NCBI RefSeq assembly: GCF_013363755.1
Contig: NZ_CP054840.1
Span: forward strand, 2,349,501-2,413,500
Reading direction: 5' to 3'
Length of the DNA: 64,000 nt
DNA from: Comamonas antarctica
GTDB lineage: Bacteria; Pseudomonadota; Gammaproteobacteria; Burkholderiales; Burkholderiaceae_C
The notes beneath the pieces were generated by a model that saw only the letters and a list, made by a program, of their open reading frames with translations, was not told where the DNA came from and searched no databases. Positions 35,679-45,402 of the stretch are shown here, piece by piece. Every line of letters begins with the position of its first letter. Position 1 is the first letter of the stretch. The translations under genes were made by a program, and so were the position numbers.

Positions 35679-36290
35679 ATGCTGGTGATCTACCTCGTGG
35701 CGATCACCGCCGAAGCCATGTCCGGCGCGCTGGCCGCAGGCCGGCGCAACATGGACATCTTCGGCGTCGCGGTGATTGCCTTCGTCACCGCTCTGGGGGG
35801 CGGCACCATCCGCGACATGGTGCTGGGCCATTTCCCGGTCGGATGGACCCAGCATCCCGAATACGTGTATCTGGTGATCTCCGCGGGCCTGCTCACGACG
35901 CTCGTGGCGCGGCACATGCTGCGCCTCAAGCAGCTGTTCCTGCTGCTCGACGCCATGGGACTGATCGCGTTCTCGCTAATCGGCTGCAATGTCGCGCTCG
36001 AGCTCAACTACCCGCTGGTCGTGGTCATCATCTCGGGCATGCTGACCGGCATCAGCGGCGGCATCCTGCGCGACGTGCTGTGCAACCAGGTGCCGGTGGT
36101 GTTCCGGCGCGAACTGTATGCCAGCGTGTCGCTCGCGGTCTGCGCGCTGTTCCTGCTGCTGCAGCATTTCAATGTCGCCACCGGCATCAGCACCGCGGTG
36201 TGCTTTGCCGGCGGCCTGGCGCTGCGCCTGCTGGCCATCCGCTGCAAATGGCGCCTGCCGACCTTCTCCTACCAGCAGCGCTGGGAATGA
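35679..36290 (+). CDS. yicG: YicG-type (UPF0126/TRIC-like) membrane protein, probable glycine transporter
   Basis: The 203-residue protein has about seven membrane segments made of two related UPF0126 halves: VAITAEAMSGALAAGRRNMD with TALGGGTIRDMVLGHFPVG, and VALELNYPLVVVIISGML with ISGGILRDVLCNQVPVVF. The paired GGG-x-x-RD motifs are typical. E. coli YicG starts almost identically, which favours the ATG at 35679; a GTG at 35631 with an AAGAG site would add 16 residues and cannot be excluded. The glycine riboswitch upstream supports glycine as substrate, most likely export or uptake tuned to glycine level. mnmC follows after 6 bp. Confidence 0.88.
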   Translation: MLVIYLVAITAEAMSGALAAGRRNMDIFGVAVIAFVTALGGGTIRDMVLGHFPVGWTQHPEYVYLVISAGLLTTLVARHMLRLKQLFLLLDAMGLIAFSLIGCNVALELNYPLVVVIISGMLTGISGGILRDVLCNQVPVVFRRELYASVSLAVCALFLLLQHFNVATGISTAVCFAGGLALRLLAIRCKWRLPTFSYQQRWE

Positions 36291-36296
36291 CCGCCC

Positions 36297-38216
36297 ATGT
36301 CCGAAACGATTGACTGGATGCCCGACGGCACGCCTTACAGCCCGCGCTTCGCTGACCGTTACCACAGCGAAAACGGCGGCCTCGACCAGGCGCGCCAGGT
36401 CTTTCTCGCCGGCTGCGGCCTGCCCGGGGCCTGGGCCGGTCAAACGCAATGGCGCATCCTGGAAACCGGCTTCGGCTTCGGCCTCAATTTCCTCGTCACC
36501 TGGGCCGCCTGGAAGGCCGATCCGGCGCGGCCGCGGCGCCTGCATTTCATCTCCACCGAAGCCTTCCCGGTCACGGCGCACGACCTGCGCCGCGCGTTGC
36601 CGCAGTCGCCCGAACTGCGGGCGCTGGCGACGCAATTGGCCGAGCAGTTCCACGGCCTGCTGCCGGGAGTGCACCGGCTGGCGTTCGAGCAGGGCCAGGT
36701 GCAGCTGACGCTCTACATCGGCGATGCCCAGGCCCAGCTGCGCCAGCAGATGCCGACCGCCGACTCGGTCTATCTCGATGGCTTCAGCCCCGCGCGCAAT
36801 CCCGGCATCTGGGACCCGCACACGCTCAAGGCGGTCGCACGCTGCTGCCGCCGCGGCACGCGCCTGGCAACCTGGACCATCGCGCGCGCCGTGCGCGATG
36901 CGCTGGCCGAGAACGGCTTCGAGGTGACGAAGATGCCTGGCGTGCCGCCCAAGCGCGACAACCTGCAGGCACGGTTCAACCCACGCTGGGAGCCGCGCCG
37001 GCGCGCCGACCCGTGGAGCGATGCGCCCGCCCTGCCCGCGCCCGAAGCGCGCGACTGCATCGTGGTGGGCGGTGGGCTGGCGGGCGCGGCCGTGGCTTTT
37101 CAGCTGGCGCAGCGGGGCTGGCGCGTCACCGTGCTGGACCAGGCCGAGGCGCCCGCGGCCGGCGCCTCGGGCCTGCCCGCGGGCCTGTTTGCGCCGCATG
37201 TCTCGCCCGACGACAGCGTGCTGTCGCGGCTGTCGCGCAGCGGCGTGCGCACGACCATGCAATTGGCCCACACCCTGCTGGCAGCCGGCCGCGACTGGCA
37301 GCACTGCGGCGTGCTGGAGCACCGCGTGGAGAGCACCGACGGCCTGATCGGCCTGCCGCGCGACTGGCGGCTCGAAGGCCCTGGTGCGGATGCACAGCCA
37401 CATCCCGGCCAGGACTGGAGCCGCCCCGCAGATGCCGAACAGCGCGCGCAGGCGGGGCTGGATGCGGCCGCGCCCGCCTGCTGGCATCGGCAAGCCGGCT
37501 GGATACGCCCGGCGCAGCTGGTGCGCGCCCTGCTGGACCACCCGGGCATTGCCTGGCGAGGCCACTGCCATGTGGCAAGTCTGCGCCACGCAGATGGCAG
37601 CTGGCAGGCACTCGACGCGCAGGGCCTGGTGCTGGGAGAGGCGCCGCTGCTGGTGGTTGCCACGGGATATGGCAGCGACCGCCTGCTGCCCGCGCATTGG
37701 CCCTTGCAGCGCATGCGCGGCCAGGTGTCCTGGGGCACCCAGGCCGGCTTGCCAGCCGATGCCCTGCCGCCGTTCCCGGTCAATGGCAAGGGCAGCCTGG
37801 TGCCGCATATTCCGCTCGCGTCGGGCGGACCCGGCTGGTTCATGGGCTCCACGTTCGAGCGCGGACACGACGCGCTGCCGCCATCGGCCGAAGACCAGAG
37901 CGCGGCGCATGCGGCCAACGCCCAGCGCCTGCAAGCCCTGCTGCCGGAGAAATCGGCAGCGCTGGCGCCCGCTTTCCAGGCCACGCCCCGTCTCTGGGCC
38001 GGCGTGCGCCTGGCGACGCACGACCGCCTGCCGCTGGTCGGCCCGGTCGACCCCTTGCGCCAGCCCGGCCTCTGGACCTGCACCGCGATGGGAGCGCGCG
38101 GCATCACGCTGGCGCAGCTGTGCGCCGAACTGCTGGCGGCAAGGCTGCACGGCGAGCCGCTGCCGCTGGACGCACGGCTGGCGCAGGCCCTGTCCACCGC
38201 CCGCCTGGGCGGCTGA
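36297..38216 (+). CDS. mnmC: Bifunctional tRNA modification enzyme MnmC
   Basis: The 639-residue protein joins two domains. Residues 1 to about 240 are the SAM-dependent methyltransferase (ILETGFGFGLNFLVTW as the SAM motif; SVYLDGFSPARNPGIWD). From about residue 253 comes a DAO-type FAD oxidoreductase starting DCIVVGGGLAGAAVAFQLA. The oxidase part removes the carboxymethyl group of cmnm5(s2)U34 in tRNA and the methyltransferase part makes mnm5(s2)U. The carboxymethylaminomethyl group is put on by MnmEG using glycine. The gene lies 6 bp after yicG, within reach of the glycine riboswitch. Confidence 0.93.
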   Translation: MSETIDWMPDGTPYSPRFADRYHSENGGLDQARQVFLAGCGLPGAWAGQTQWRILETGFGFGLNFLVTWAAWKADPARPRRLHFISTEAFPVTAHDLRRALPQSPELRALATQLAEQFHGLLPGVHRLAFEQGQVQLTLYIGDAQAQLRQQMPTADSVYLDGFSPARNPGIWDPHTLKAVARCCRRGTRLATWTIARAVRDALAENGFEVTKMPGVPPKRDNLQARFNPRWEPRRRADPWSDAPALPAPEARDCIVVGGGLAGAAVAFQLAQRGWRVTVLDQAEAPAAGASGLPAGLFAPHVSPDDSVLSRLSRSGVRTTMQLAHTLLAAGRDWQHCGVLEHRVESTDGLIGLPRDWRLEGPGADAQPHPGQDWSRPADAEQRAQAGLDAAAPACWHRQAGWIRPAQLVRALLDHPGIAWRGHCHVASLRHADGSWQALDAQGLVLGEAPLLVVATGYGSDRLLPAHWPLQRMRGQVSWGTQAGLPADALPPFPVNGKGSLVPHIPLASGGPGWFMGSTFERGHDALPPSAEDQSAAHAANAQRLQALLPEKSAALAPAFQATPRLWAGVRLATHDRLPLVGPVDPLRQPGLWTCTAMGARGITLAQLCAELLAARLHGEPLPLDARLAQALSTARLGG

Positions 38217-38467
38217 TCGCAGCCTGCCAGCCACGCCGCTGCAATCGGCGCCAGCCCGCACCAGCATTGGCGCATAAGCTTATTCGCATAAAGGAAGCAC
38301 AAAACAATAGTTTGCCCCGCACCCATACGCGCCTACATTCCCAGCATGCAAACATGGAGCGCCCACCCACAACCGCCGCACCACGGCGCGGCGCGCCCAT
38401 GCCGCCGCCCCGCATCCGCACTCGCCCGCTAGAGACGAGGCCTCACCGGTTTTCGCACTGAACCGCC
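38217..38467 (+). promoter_or_regulatory. Upstream region of the cysI operon
   Basis: This 251-bp gap is GC-rich except for 38266-38312, where GCATAAGCTTATTCGCATAAAG and then AAAACAATAG occur. ATAAGCTTAT is a perfect palindrome and lies where a CysB-type activator site would be expected, about 190 bp before cysI. No clear promoter hexamers were identified. Confidence 0.35.
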
Positions 38468-40258
38468 ATGTACCAATACACCCCCTTTGACCAGGAATTC
38501 GTGAAGCTGCGCGCCGAACAGTTCCGCGACCAACTCGAACGCTGGCAAGCCGGCACGCTGCCCGAGGACGACTTCCGCCCGCTGCGGCTGCAAAACGGCT
38601 GGTATGTGCAACGCTACGCGCCCATGCTGCGCGTGGCCGTGCCCTATGGCGAGATCGCCAGCGCGCAGATCCGCGCACTGGCGCGCGTGGCACGCGAGTA
38701 CGACGAGCCCGAAGCCGAGGTGTTCAAGGCCGCCATGGAAGGCCAGGGCCTGCTGGGCACCACCTTCCTGCCCAAGAACTGCGCGCATTTCACCACGCGC
38801 ACCAACGTGCAGTTCAACTGGATTCCGCTGGCCAAGGCCGCCGATGTGATGGACCTGCTGGCCAGCGTGAACCTGCACGGCATCCAGACCAGCGGCAACT
38901 GCATCCGCAACACCACCACCGATGCGCTGGCCGGCATTGCCGTCGACGAGATCGTCGATCCGCGTCCCTATGCCGAAATCCTGCGCCAGTGGACCACGCT
39001 GCACCCCGAGTTCGCGTTCCTGCCGCGCAAGTTCAAGATCGCCATCAGCGGCGCTGCCGAGGACCGCGCGGCCACCGGCTGGCATGACGTGGGCCTGCAC
39101 CTGGTGAAGAACGAGGCCGGCGAAGTCGGCTTCAAGGTGTTCGTCGGCGGCGGCATGGGCCGCACGCCCGTGGTTGGCACGCTGATCCGCGAGTTCCTGC
39201 CCTGGAACCAGATCATGAACTACATCGAGGCCATCGTGCGCGTCTACAACGAGCACGGCCGGCGCGACAACAAGTACAAGGCGCGCATCAAGATCCTGGT
39301 CAAATCCGAAGGCCAGCAGTACATCGATGACGTCGAGGAGGAGTACCGCCAGATCGTCGAAATCGACGGCGGCCCGCATACCGTGCCCCAGGCCGAACTC
39401 GACCGCGTCAAGGCCTGCTTTGCCGACCCGCAGCTGCCCGCGCTGGCGCCGCTTTCCGAAGCCGAGATCGAGCAGTCGCTGCTGAGCCATGCCGCCGCGC
39501 AGCCCGCCTTCGCGCGCTGGCTGTCGCGCAACGTGCATCCGCACCGCAACCCGCAGCTGCGCGCCGTGACACTGTCGTTCAAACGCCCCGGCCAGGCGCC
39601 CGGCGATGCCAGCGCCGACCAGCTCGATGCGCTGGCCGCGTTGATGGACCGCTACTCGGCCGGCGAAGCGCGCGTGACGCACGACCAGAACGTGCTGCTG
39701 CCGTGGGTGCCCGTCAGCGAGCTGTTTGCCCTGTGGCAGGAAGCGCGCGCCCTGGGCCTGGCCAGCGCCAACGTGCAGCTGCTCACCGACATGATCGCCT
39801 GCCCCGGCGGCGACTTCTGCGCGCTGGCCAATGCGCGCTCGCTGCCGATCGCCGAAGCCATCACGCAGCGCTACCAGGATCTCGACGAGCTCGACGACAT
39901 CGGCCCCATCGACCTGCACATCAGCGGCTGCATCAACAGCTGCGGCCACCACCACAGCGGCCACATCGGCATCCTGGGCGTCGACAAGGACGGCAAGGAG
40001 TGGTACCAGGTGACGCTGGGCGGCTCGGACGGCTCGTCGCTGTCGGGCGCGTCGGTCGCCGGCAAGGTCATCGGCCCCTCGTTCTCGGCGGCCGAAGTGC
40101 CCGACGTGATCGAGGCCGTGCTGGCCACCTACCGCGACCAGCGCGTGAGCGGCGAACGCTTCCAGGACACGGTGCGCCGCCTGGGCCTCGATCTGTTCAA
40201 GGAAGCCGGCAAAGCCGCGCGCCACCCCGCTCCCGCCGAAGCCGAGGCTACGGCCTGA
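38468..40258 (+). CDS. cysI: Sulfite reductase, sirohaem/[4Fe-4S] subunit
   Basis: The 596-residue protein is a sulfite/nitrite reductase haemoprotein with the paired ferredoxin-like and sirohaem domains. The cluster ligands are visible: CPGGDFC (C-x5-C) and SGCINSCGHHHSG (C-x3-C). TTRTNVQFNWI and TSGNCIRNTTTD belong to the sirohaem-binding face of the first half. It reduces sulfite to sulfide; the electron donor subunit CysJ is not in the window, so ferredoxin or another reductase may serve. The operon context (DUF934, cysH, cysD, cysN) rules out a nitrite-reductase role. Confidence 0.92.
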   Translation: MYQYTPFDQEFVKLRAEQFRDQLERWQAGTLPEDDFRPLRLQNGWYVQRYAPMLRVAVPYGEIASAQIRALARVAREYDEPEAEVFKAAMEGQGLLGTTFLPKNCAHFTTRTNVQFNWIPLAKAADVMDLLASVNLHGIQTSGNCIRNTTTDALAGIAVDEIVDPRPYAEILRQWTTLHPEFAFLPRKFKIAISGAAEDRAATGWHDVGLHLVKNEAGEVGFKVFVGGGMGRTPVVGTLIREFLPWNQIMNYIEAIVRVYNEHGRRDNKYKARIKILVKSEGQQYIDDVEEEYRQIVEIDGGPHTVPQAELDRVKACFADPQLPALAPLSEAEIEQSLLSHAAAQPAFARWLSRNVHPHRNPQLRAVTLSFKRPGQAPGDASADQLDALAALMDRYSAGEARVTHDQNVLLPWVPVSELFALWQEARALGLASANVQLLTDMIACPGGDFCALANARSLPIAEAITQRYQDLDELDDIGPIDLHISGCINSCGHHHSGHIGILGVDKDGKEWYQVTLGGSDGSSLSGASVAGKVIGPSFSAAEVPDVIEAVLATYRDQRVSGERFQDTVRRLGLDLFKEAGKAARHPAPAEAEATA

Positions 40259-40287
40259 ACCCCGCACCACGCATTGCGCTTGAGACG

Positions 40288-40671
40288 ATGAAAATCCTGA
40301 CCTCCCACGAACACCAGGCCCCGGCAGAGGGCGATACGCGCCACGTGGCGCTGGCCAACGACGCCGATGCCCTGCAGCTGCCGCTCGAAGGCGTCGAGCG
40401 CATCGACCTGCACTTTCCGCAGTTCACCGACGGCCGCGCGTTCAGCCAGGCCTATCTGCTGCGCCGCCGCCGCGGTTTCACCGGCGACCTGCGCGCCACC
40501 GGCGATGTGCTGATCGACCAGCTCGTGCAGATGCACCGCACCGGCTTCAGCAGCGCCGTGCTGCGCCCCGATGTCGATGCCTCGGCGGCGCAGCGCCAGT
40601 TCGAGCGCTTCTCGCGCTACTACCAGGCCGACGCGGTGCAGACCGCGCCGATCTTCGCGGCCCAGCCATGA
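40288..40671 (+). CDS. DUF934 protein of the sulfur assimilation operon
   Basis: The 127-residue product belongs to DUF934, found almost only between sulfite reductase and APS reductase genes. Typical stretches are VERIDLHFPQFTDGRAFSQA, LLRRRRGFTGDLRATGDVLI and LVQMHRTGFSSAVL. Its exact job is unknown; an accessory role for sulfite reductase has been suggested from gene context. The ATG at 40288 lies 29 bp after cysI, and the end overlaps the cysH start by 4 nt. Confidence 0.88.
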   Translation: MKILTSHEHQAPAEGDTRHVALANDADALQLPLEGVERIDLHFPQFTDGRAFSQAYLLRRRRGFTGDLRATGDVLIDQLVQMHRTGFSSAVLRPDVDASAAQRQFERFSRYYQADAVQTAPIFAAQP

Positions 40672-41444
40672 CTGCCAGCGCCATCAGTTCCCTGTCGGCG
40701 CCCGCGGGCGGCGCGCGCCAGGCGATCAAGGCCAACGCCCGACCGAGCAGCGGCTTCGATGCCAAGCTCGAGGCGACGCGCGCGCTGCTGGTACAGGCCG
40801 CGGCGCATCCCGGCGCCGGTGGCGTGACGCAGGCCTCGAGCCTGGGCGCGGAAGACGTGGTCATCACCCATCTGATCAATGCGCTGGCGCTCGACATTCC
40901 GGTGTTCGTGCTGGAAACCGGCGCGCTGCACCGCGAGACGCTGGCCCTGCTCGAGCGCACCGAAGCCACGTCGCGCGCGCCGGTACGGGTCTACCACCCG
41001 CAGCACGAACAGGTCATTGAATTCGTGCGCCGCGAAGGCCAGGACGCGATGTACCGCAGCCTGGAACTGCGCAAGCAGTGCTGCGGCATCCGCAAGATGG
41101 AGCCGCTGGCGCGCGCGCTGGCCGGCAGGAGCGGCTGGATCACGGGCCTGCGCCGCGAACAGTCCAATGCGCGCGCCGATGTGCCCGCCGTCGACACCAG
41201 CGAAGTCGCGTCGAAGGGGCTGACCAAGTTCAATCCGCTGGCCGACTGGACCTGGGGCGACGTGTGGCACTACATCGCGCACCACGATGTCGACTACAAC
41301 CCGCTGCACGACCAGTTCTTTCCCTCGGTCGGCTGCGCGCCCTGCACCCGTGCCATCAGCCTGGGCGAGGACTTCCGCGCCGGCCGCTGGTGGTGGGAAG
41401 ACGAGGCCGCCAAGGAATGCGGCCTGCACGTCAAGGCGGCCTGA
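40668..41444 (+). CDS. cysH: Adenylyl-sulfate (APS) reductase, [4Fe-4S] type
   Basis: The 258-residue protein has the PAPS/APS-reductase fold, with the phosphate-binding region at ASSLGAEDVVI and the C-terminal catalytic cysteine in KECGLHVKAA. Four further cysteines, Cys138-Cys139 (KQCCGIRK) and Cys223-x2-Cys226 (GCAPCTRA), are the [4Fe-4S] ligands that mark enzymes able to use APS directly. That agrees with the absence of an APS kinase gene (cysC) in this operon. Thioredoxin or glutaredoxin would be the electron donor. Confidence 0.93.
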   Translation: MTASAISSLSAPAGGARQAIKANARPSSGFDAKLEATRALLVQAAAHPGAGGVTQASSLGAEDVVITHLINALALDIPVFVLETGALHRETLALLERTEATSRAPVRVYHPQHEQVIEFVRREGQDAMYRSLELRKQCCGIRKMEPLARALAGRSGWITGLRREQSNARADVPAVDTSEVASKGLTKFNPLADWTWGDVWHYIAHHDVDYNPLHDQFFPSVGCAPCTRAISLGEDFRAGRWWWEDEAAKECGLHVKAA

Positions 41445-41481
41445 GCCCGCCTTCTCCCGATATTGCTTTCCAAGGTTTTGC

Positions 41482-42414
41482 ATGAACGCACCCATCGCCC
41501 CCCATGTGCTGAGCCAGCTCAGCAACCAGCACCTCGATGCACTGGAAGAGGAAACCATCTTCATCCTGCGTGAAGTTGCCGCCAGCTTCGAGCGCCCGGC
41601 GCTGCTGTTTTCCGGCGGCAAGGATTCGCTGGTGATGCTGCGCTGCGCCGAGAAGGCGTTTGGCGCGGGCCGCCTGCCCTATCCGCTGCTGATGATCGAC
41701 ACGGGCCACAACTTCCCCGAAGTCACCGACTTCCGCGACCTGCGCGCCAAGGAACTCGGCGCCGAGCTGATCGTGCGCAGCGTCGAGGACTCGATGGCGC
41801 GCGGCACGGTGCGCCTGGCGCATCCCGGCGAGTCGCGCAACGTGCACCAGTCGGTGACGCTGCTCGAGGCCATCGAGGAATTCCGCTTCGATGCGCTGAT
41901 CGGCGGCGCGCGCCGCGACGAGGAAAAGGCGCGCGCCAAGGAGCGCATCTTCTCGCACCGCGACAGCTTCGGCCAGTGGCAACCCAAGGCCCAGCGTCCC
42001 GAGCTGTGGACGCTGTTCAACACGCGCATCGCGCCGGGCGAGCACTTCCGCGTGTTCCCCATCAGCAACTGGACCGAACTCGACGTCTGGCAATACATCG
42101 AGCGCGAGCAGATCGCGCTGCCCTCGATCTACTACACGCACCCGCGCGAAGTCGTCGAGCGCCGCGGCCTGCTGGTGCCCGTGACCCCGCTGACCCCGCC
42201 GCGCGAGGGCGAGGAAGTCGTGGTGCGCGACGTGCGCTTTCGCACCGTGGGCGACATCACCTGCACCTGCCCCGTCGAGAGCACGGCCGCCAGCGCCGCC
42301 GACATCGTGATTGAAACCCTGGCCGCCGACGTCAGCGAACGCGGCGCCACGCGCATGGACGACAAGACCAGCGACGCGTCCATGGAAAAGCGCAAGAAGG
42401 AAGGTTACTTCTGA
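41482..42414 (+). CDS. cysD: Sulfate adenylyltransferase subunit 2
   Basis: The 310-residue protein is the PP-loop ATP pyrophosphatase subunit of ATP sulfurylase, with LLFSGGKDSLVMLRCAEKAF as the nucleotide motif, then LIGGARRDEEKARAKERIFS and a C-terminus ending KRKKEGYF as in the family. With CysN it makes APS from ATP and sulfate. The start at 41482 (MNAPIAPHVLSQLSNQHLDA) is chosen over a longer open frame that overlaps cysH. Its stop overlaps the cysN ATG (TGATG). Confidence 0.95.
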   Translation: MNAPIAPHVLSQLSNQHLDALEEETIFILREVAASFERPALLFSGGKDSLVMLRCAEKAFGAGRLPYPLLMIDTGHNFPEVTDFRDLRAKELGAELIVRSVEDSMARGTVRLAHPGESRNVHQSVTLLEAIEEFRFDALIGGARRDEEKARAKERIFSHRDSFGQWQPKAQRPELWTLFNTRIAPGEHFRVFPISNWTELDVWQYIEREQIALPSIYYTHPREVVERRGLLVPVTPLTPPREGEEVVVRDVRFRTVGDITCTCPVESTAASAADIVIETLAADVSERGATRMDDKTSDASMEKRKKEGYF

Positions 42415-43748
42415 TGACCAGCACCGCATACAGCTCCCCCGCCGCCGATACCGCATCGGCACTGCGCTTCATCACCTGCGGCAGCGTCGACGACGGCAAG
42501 AGCACGCTGATCGGCCGCCTGCTGGTCGACAGCAAGTCGGTGCTGCAAGACCAGCTCGCCGGCGTGCAGCGCAGCGGCGAAACCGATCTCGCGCTGCTGA
42601 CCGACGGCCTGTCGGCCGAGCGTGAGCAAGGCATCACCATCGACGTCGCCTACCGCTATTTCGCGACGCCGGCGCGCAAGTTCATCATTGGCGACGCACC
42701 CGGCCACGAGCAGTACACGCGCAACATGGTCACGGCCGCGAGCAGCGCCGACGCCGCCGTGGTGCTGGTCGATGCAACCAAGCTCGACTGGCGCTCGGCC
42801 GACCTGGCCCTGCTGCCGCAGACGCGCCGCCACAGCCTGCTGGTGCATCTGCTGCGCGTGCCTTCGCTGGTGTTCGCCGTCAACAAGCTCGATGCCGTCG
42901 AGGATCCCGCCCTCGCGTTTGTCCATATCAAGGCCGCGCTCGAGCGCTTTGCCAAGGATGCCGGCATCCGCGTTGCCGCCACGGTGCCGGTCTCGGCGCT
43001 CAAGGGCTGGAACGTGGTCACGCCGCATGAAGGCTGGTGCGGCTATGAAGGCCCGAGCCTGCTGCAATGGCTCGAGGGCCTGCCCGGCACGCCGGCCGAT
43101 ACCGCGCTGCCCGCGGCACTGCCGGTGCAGTGGGTCGAGAAGTTCTCCTCGTCGTCCGACACCTCGCAGGGCCGCCGCGTGTTCTGGGGCCGGCTCGGCG
43201 CCGGCGAACTGCAGGTCGGCCAGAGCGTGCAGATCTTTCCCAGCGGCCAGAGCGCGCTCGTGGCCCAGGTGCTTGACCATGCGCGCCGTCCGGGCAAGGT
43301 GAGCGCCGGCCACAGCGCCGGCGTGGTGCTGGACCGCGAGGTCGACGTCTCGCGCGGCGACTGGATCCTGGCCGCGCCCGAAACCCCGGCCGCCGCCGCA
43401 GCCGACGATTTCGATCCCCCCGAAGCCGTCCCGGTGGGCAGGCGCGACGTTACCGCGACGGTCGCCTGGATGGACGACGAACCCCTGGTGCCGGGTCGCG
43501 TCTACCTCGCGCTGCACGGCCACCGCTGGGTCAAGGCCAAGGTGCGCCGCGTGGTGCACCACCTCGACATCCATACGCTGGCCGAAGAGCCCGCCGCCAA
43601 CCTGCAGGCCAACGCCATCGGCGTGGTCGAGCTGGCCTTGCAGGAACCGCTGCCGCTGCGCGCCTTCACCGAAGCGCGCATCCAGGGCGCGCTGATCCTG
43701 GTCGATACGGCCAGCCACAAGACGGCTGCCGCGGCGCTCGCACACTGA
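42414..43748 (+). CDS. cysN: Sulfate adenylyltransferase subunit 1 (GTPase)
   Basis: The 444-residue protein is an EF-Tu-like GTPase that drives ATP sulfurylase. G1 is GSVDDGKSTLIGRLL, G2 lies in EREQGITIDVAYRYF, G3 is GDAPGHEQY and G4 is VNKLDAVED. The length shows there is no fused APS kinase (CysC) domain, in keeping with a CysH that reduces APS directly. Translation is coupled to cysD by a one-base overlap. Confidence 0.95.
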   Translation: MTSTAYSSPAADTASALRFITCGSVDDGKSTLIGRLLVDSKSVLQDQLAGVQRSGETDLALLTDGLSAEREQGITIDVAYRYFATPARKFIIGDAPGHEQYTRNMVTAASSADAAVVLVDATKLDWRSADLALLPQTRRHSLLVHLLRVPSLVFAVNKLDAVEDPALAFVHIKAALERFAKDAGIRVAATVPVSALKGWNVVTPHEGWCGYEGPSLLQWLEGLPGTPADTALPAALPVQWVEKFSSSSDTSQGRRVFWGRLGAGELQVGQSVQIFPSGQSALVAQVLDHARRPGKVSAGHSAGVVLDREVDVSRGDWILAAPETPAAAAADDFDPPEAVPVGRRDVTATVAWMDDEPLVPGRVYLALHGHRWVKAKVRRVVHHLDIHTLAEEPAANLQANAIGVVELALQEPLPLRAFTEARIQGALILVDTASHKTAAAALAH

Positions 43749-43874
43749 AACCAGGGCGCAGCGCCGGGGCGGATACCCCGGCGCTGCGCTTTCCTCATTG
43801 CGCATTGCGCCCATGAATCGGCCCGGTGAAATAAAATCGGCTCCGTACTGACCCTATAACTCCAAAGTTCCCTC

Positions 43875-44204
43875 ATGACTCACGTCGTTTCCGAAAACTG
43901 CATCCAGTGCAAATACACCGACTGCGTGGACGTATGCCCCGTGGACTGCTTCCGCGAAGGCCCGAACATGCTGGTCATCGACCCGGATGAGTGCATCGAC
44001 TGCGCAGTCTGCATTCCCGAGTGCCCGGCCAACGCGATCTTTGCCGAAGAAGACGTGCCGCCCGATCAGCTGGCCTTCATCAAGCTCAACGCCGAGCTGG
44101 CCGTGGCACAGGGCTGGAAGAGCATCACCAAGCGCAAGAACGCGTTGCCCGACGCCGACGACTTCAACGGCCAGCCCGGCAAGATTGCCGCGCTGCAGCG
44201 CTGA
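43875..44204 (+). CDS. fdxA: Seven-iron ferredoxin FdxA
   Basis: The 109-residue protein opens [20 protein letters not shown], followed by CPVDCF and [16 protein letters not shown], the pattern for one [3Fe-4S] and one [4Fe-4S] cluster. The C-terminal extension ([17 protein letters not shown]) is standard for FdxA. It carries electrons at low potential. A TATAAC -10-like element precedes the gene by about 25 bp. The next gene, 18 bp on, encodes a ferredoxin reductase, a natural partner. Confidence 0.95.
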   Translation: MTHVVSENCIQCKYTDCVDVCPVDCFREGPNMLVIDPDECIDCAVCIPECPANAIFAEEDVPPDQLAFIKLNAELAVAQGWKSITKRKNALPDADDFNGQPGKIAALQR

Positions 44205-44222
44205 GCGCCTGAGCTGCGTCGG

Positions 44223-45284
44223 ATGACCGCGCACGCCGCCCTTCCTCCCGTCGACACCGATGCCGTGGTGATCGGCGCTGGCCCGGCCGGCCTGTTCCAG
44301 GCCTTCCAGCTGGGCCTGCAAGGGCTGGGAGTGCATATCGTCGATGCCCTGCCCCATGCGGGCGGCCAGTGCGCGCAGCTCTATGGCGACAAGCCGATCT
44401 ACGACGTGCCCGGCATTCCGGTCTGCACCGGCCACGAACTCGTGGCACGGCTGCTCGCGCAGCTCGCGCCGATCAAGCCGCAATGGCATCTGGGCAGCCA
44501 GGTGCAGGCGCTGCAAACCCTGGATGATGGCCGCTTCCTGCTGACCACCTCCGCCGGAACGCAATTGCGCGCCCGCTGCGTGTTCGTTGCCGCAGGCGTG
44601 GGGGCGTTCGTGCCGCGCACGCTCAAGATCGAAGGCATCGAAGCCCACCTGGGCCGCCAGCTGTACTACCATCCCGCCCACGCCGAGGTGGCTGCGGGCC
44701 AGCGCATCGTGGTGCATGGCGGCGACGAGGACGCGGTGGCCGCGGCCGTCGATGGCGCCGAAGCCCACCCCGCAGCCCAGGTCACGCTGCTGCACCGCCG
44801 CGATGTGTTCCAGGCCGCGCCCGACCTGCTGGCACGCCTTCAGGCATTGCGCGATGCGGGCCGCATCACCGTGGTCGCGGCGCAGATCAGCGGCATCGAG
44901 GAGCAAGAGGGCCGCTTGTGCGCGCTGCAGCTCACCGACCCGCAAGGCGACGCCCGGCGCCTGCCGCTGGATCAACTCTGGGTTTACCTGGGCATCTCGC
45001 CGCGCCTGGGCCCGGTGGCCGACTGGGGCCTGGCCATCGAACGCAAGCAGTTGCTGGTCGATGCTGCCACATTTGCCACCAGCCAGCCCGGCATCTACGC
45101 CGTTGGCGACATCAACAGCTATCCCGGCAAGCGCCGGCTGATCCTGTGTGCCTTCCATGAAGCCACCATGGCCGCATTCGCTGCAGCCGAATGGCTCAGC
45201 GGCCAGAAAGTGCTGCTGCAATACACGACGACCAGCGCGCGGCTGCACGGCATCCTGGGCGTGCAGCACTCCGACGCCAGCTGA
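44223..45284 (+). CDS. Ferredoxin-NADP+ reductase, thioredoxin-reductase-like
   Basis: The 353-residue flavoprotein has the FAD motif [17 protein letters not shown] near the start, the NADPH motif [20 protein letters not shown] in the middle, and the second FAD motif [20 protein letters not shown]. It lacks the redox CxxC of thioredoxin reductase, as do the TrxR-like ferredoxin reductases. It follows fdxA by 18 bp and probably passes electrons between NADPH and that ferredoxin. Confidence 0.9.
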   Translation: MTAHAALPPVDTDAVVIGAGPAGLFQAFQLGLQGLGVHIVDALPHAGGQCAQLYGDKPIYDVPGIPVCTGHELVARLLAQLAPIKPQWHLGSQVQALQTLDDGRFLLTTSAGTQLRARCVFVAAGVGAFVPRTLKIEGIEAHLGRQLYYHPAHAEVAAGQRIVVHGGDEDAVAAAVDGAEAHPAAQVTLLHRRDVFQAAPDLLARLQALRDAGRITVVAAQISGIEEQEGRLCALQLTDPQGDARRLPLDQLWVYLGISPRLGPVADWGLAIERKQLLVDAATFATSQPGIYAVGDINSYPGKRRLILCAFHEATMAAFAAAEWLSGQKVLLQYTTTSARLHGILGVQHSDAS

Positions 45285-45402
45285 GCGCCTGCGCTGCCTG
45301 GCGTCGAGGTGCATCCAGGCAAATTCATTGCGCTTTCAGACATTTGCCCTTAACTTTGAGCGCGGACTGTCGATAAATGGCTTATTTGCCCAGACTGCGC
45401 CT

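Noticed and set aside
41287..41481. Upstream extension of cysD
   Set aside because: It overlaps cysH in another frame; the family N-terminus is at 41482.
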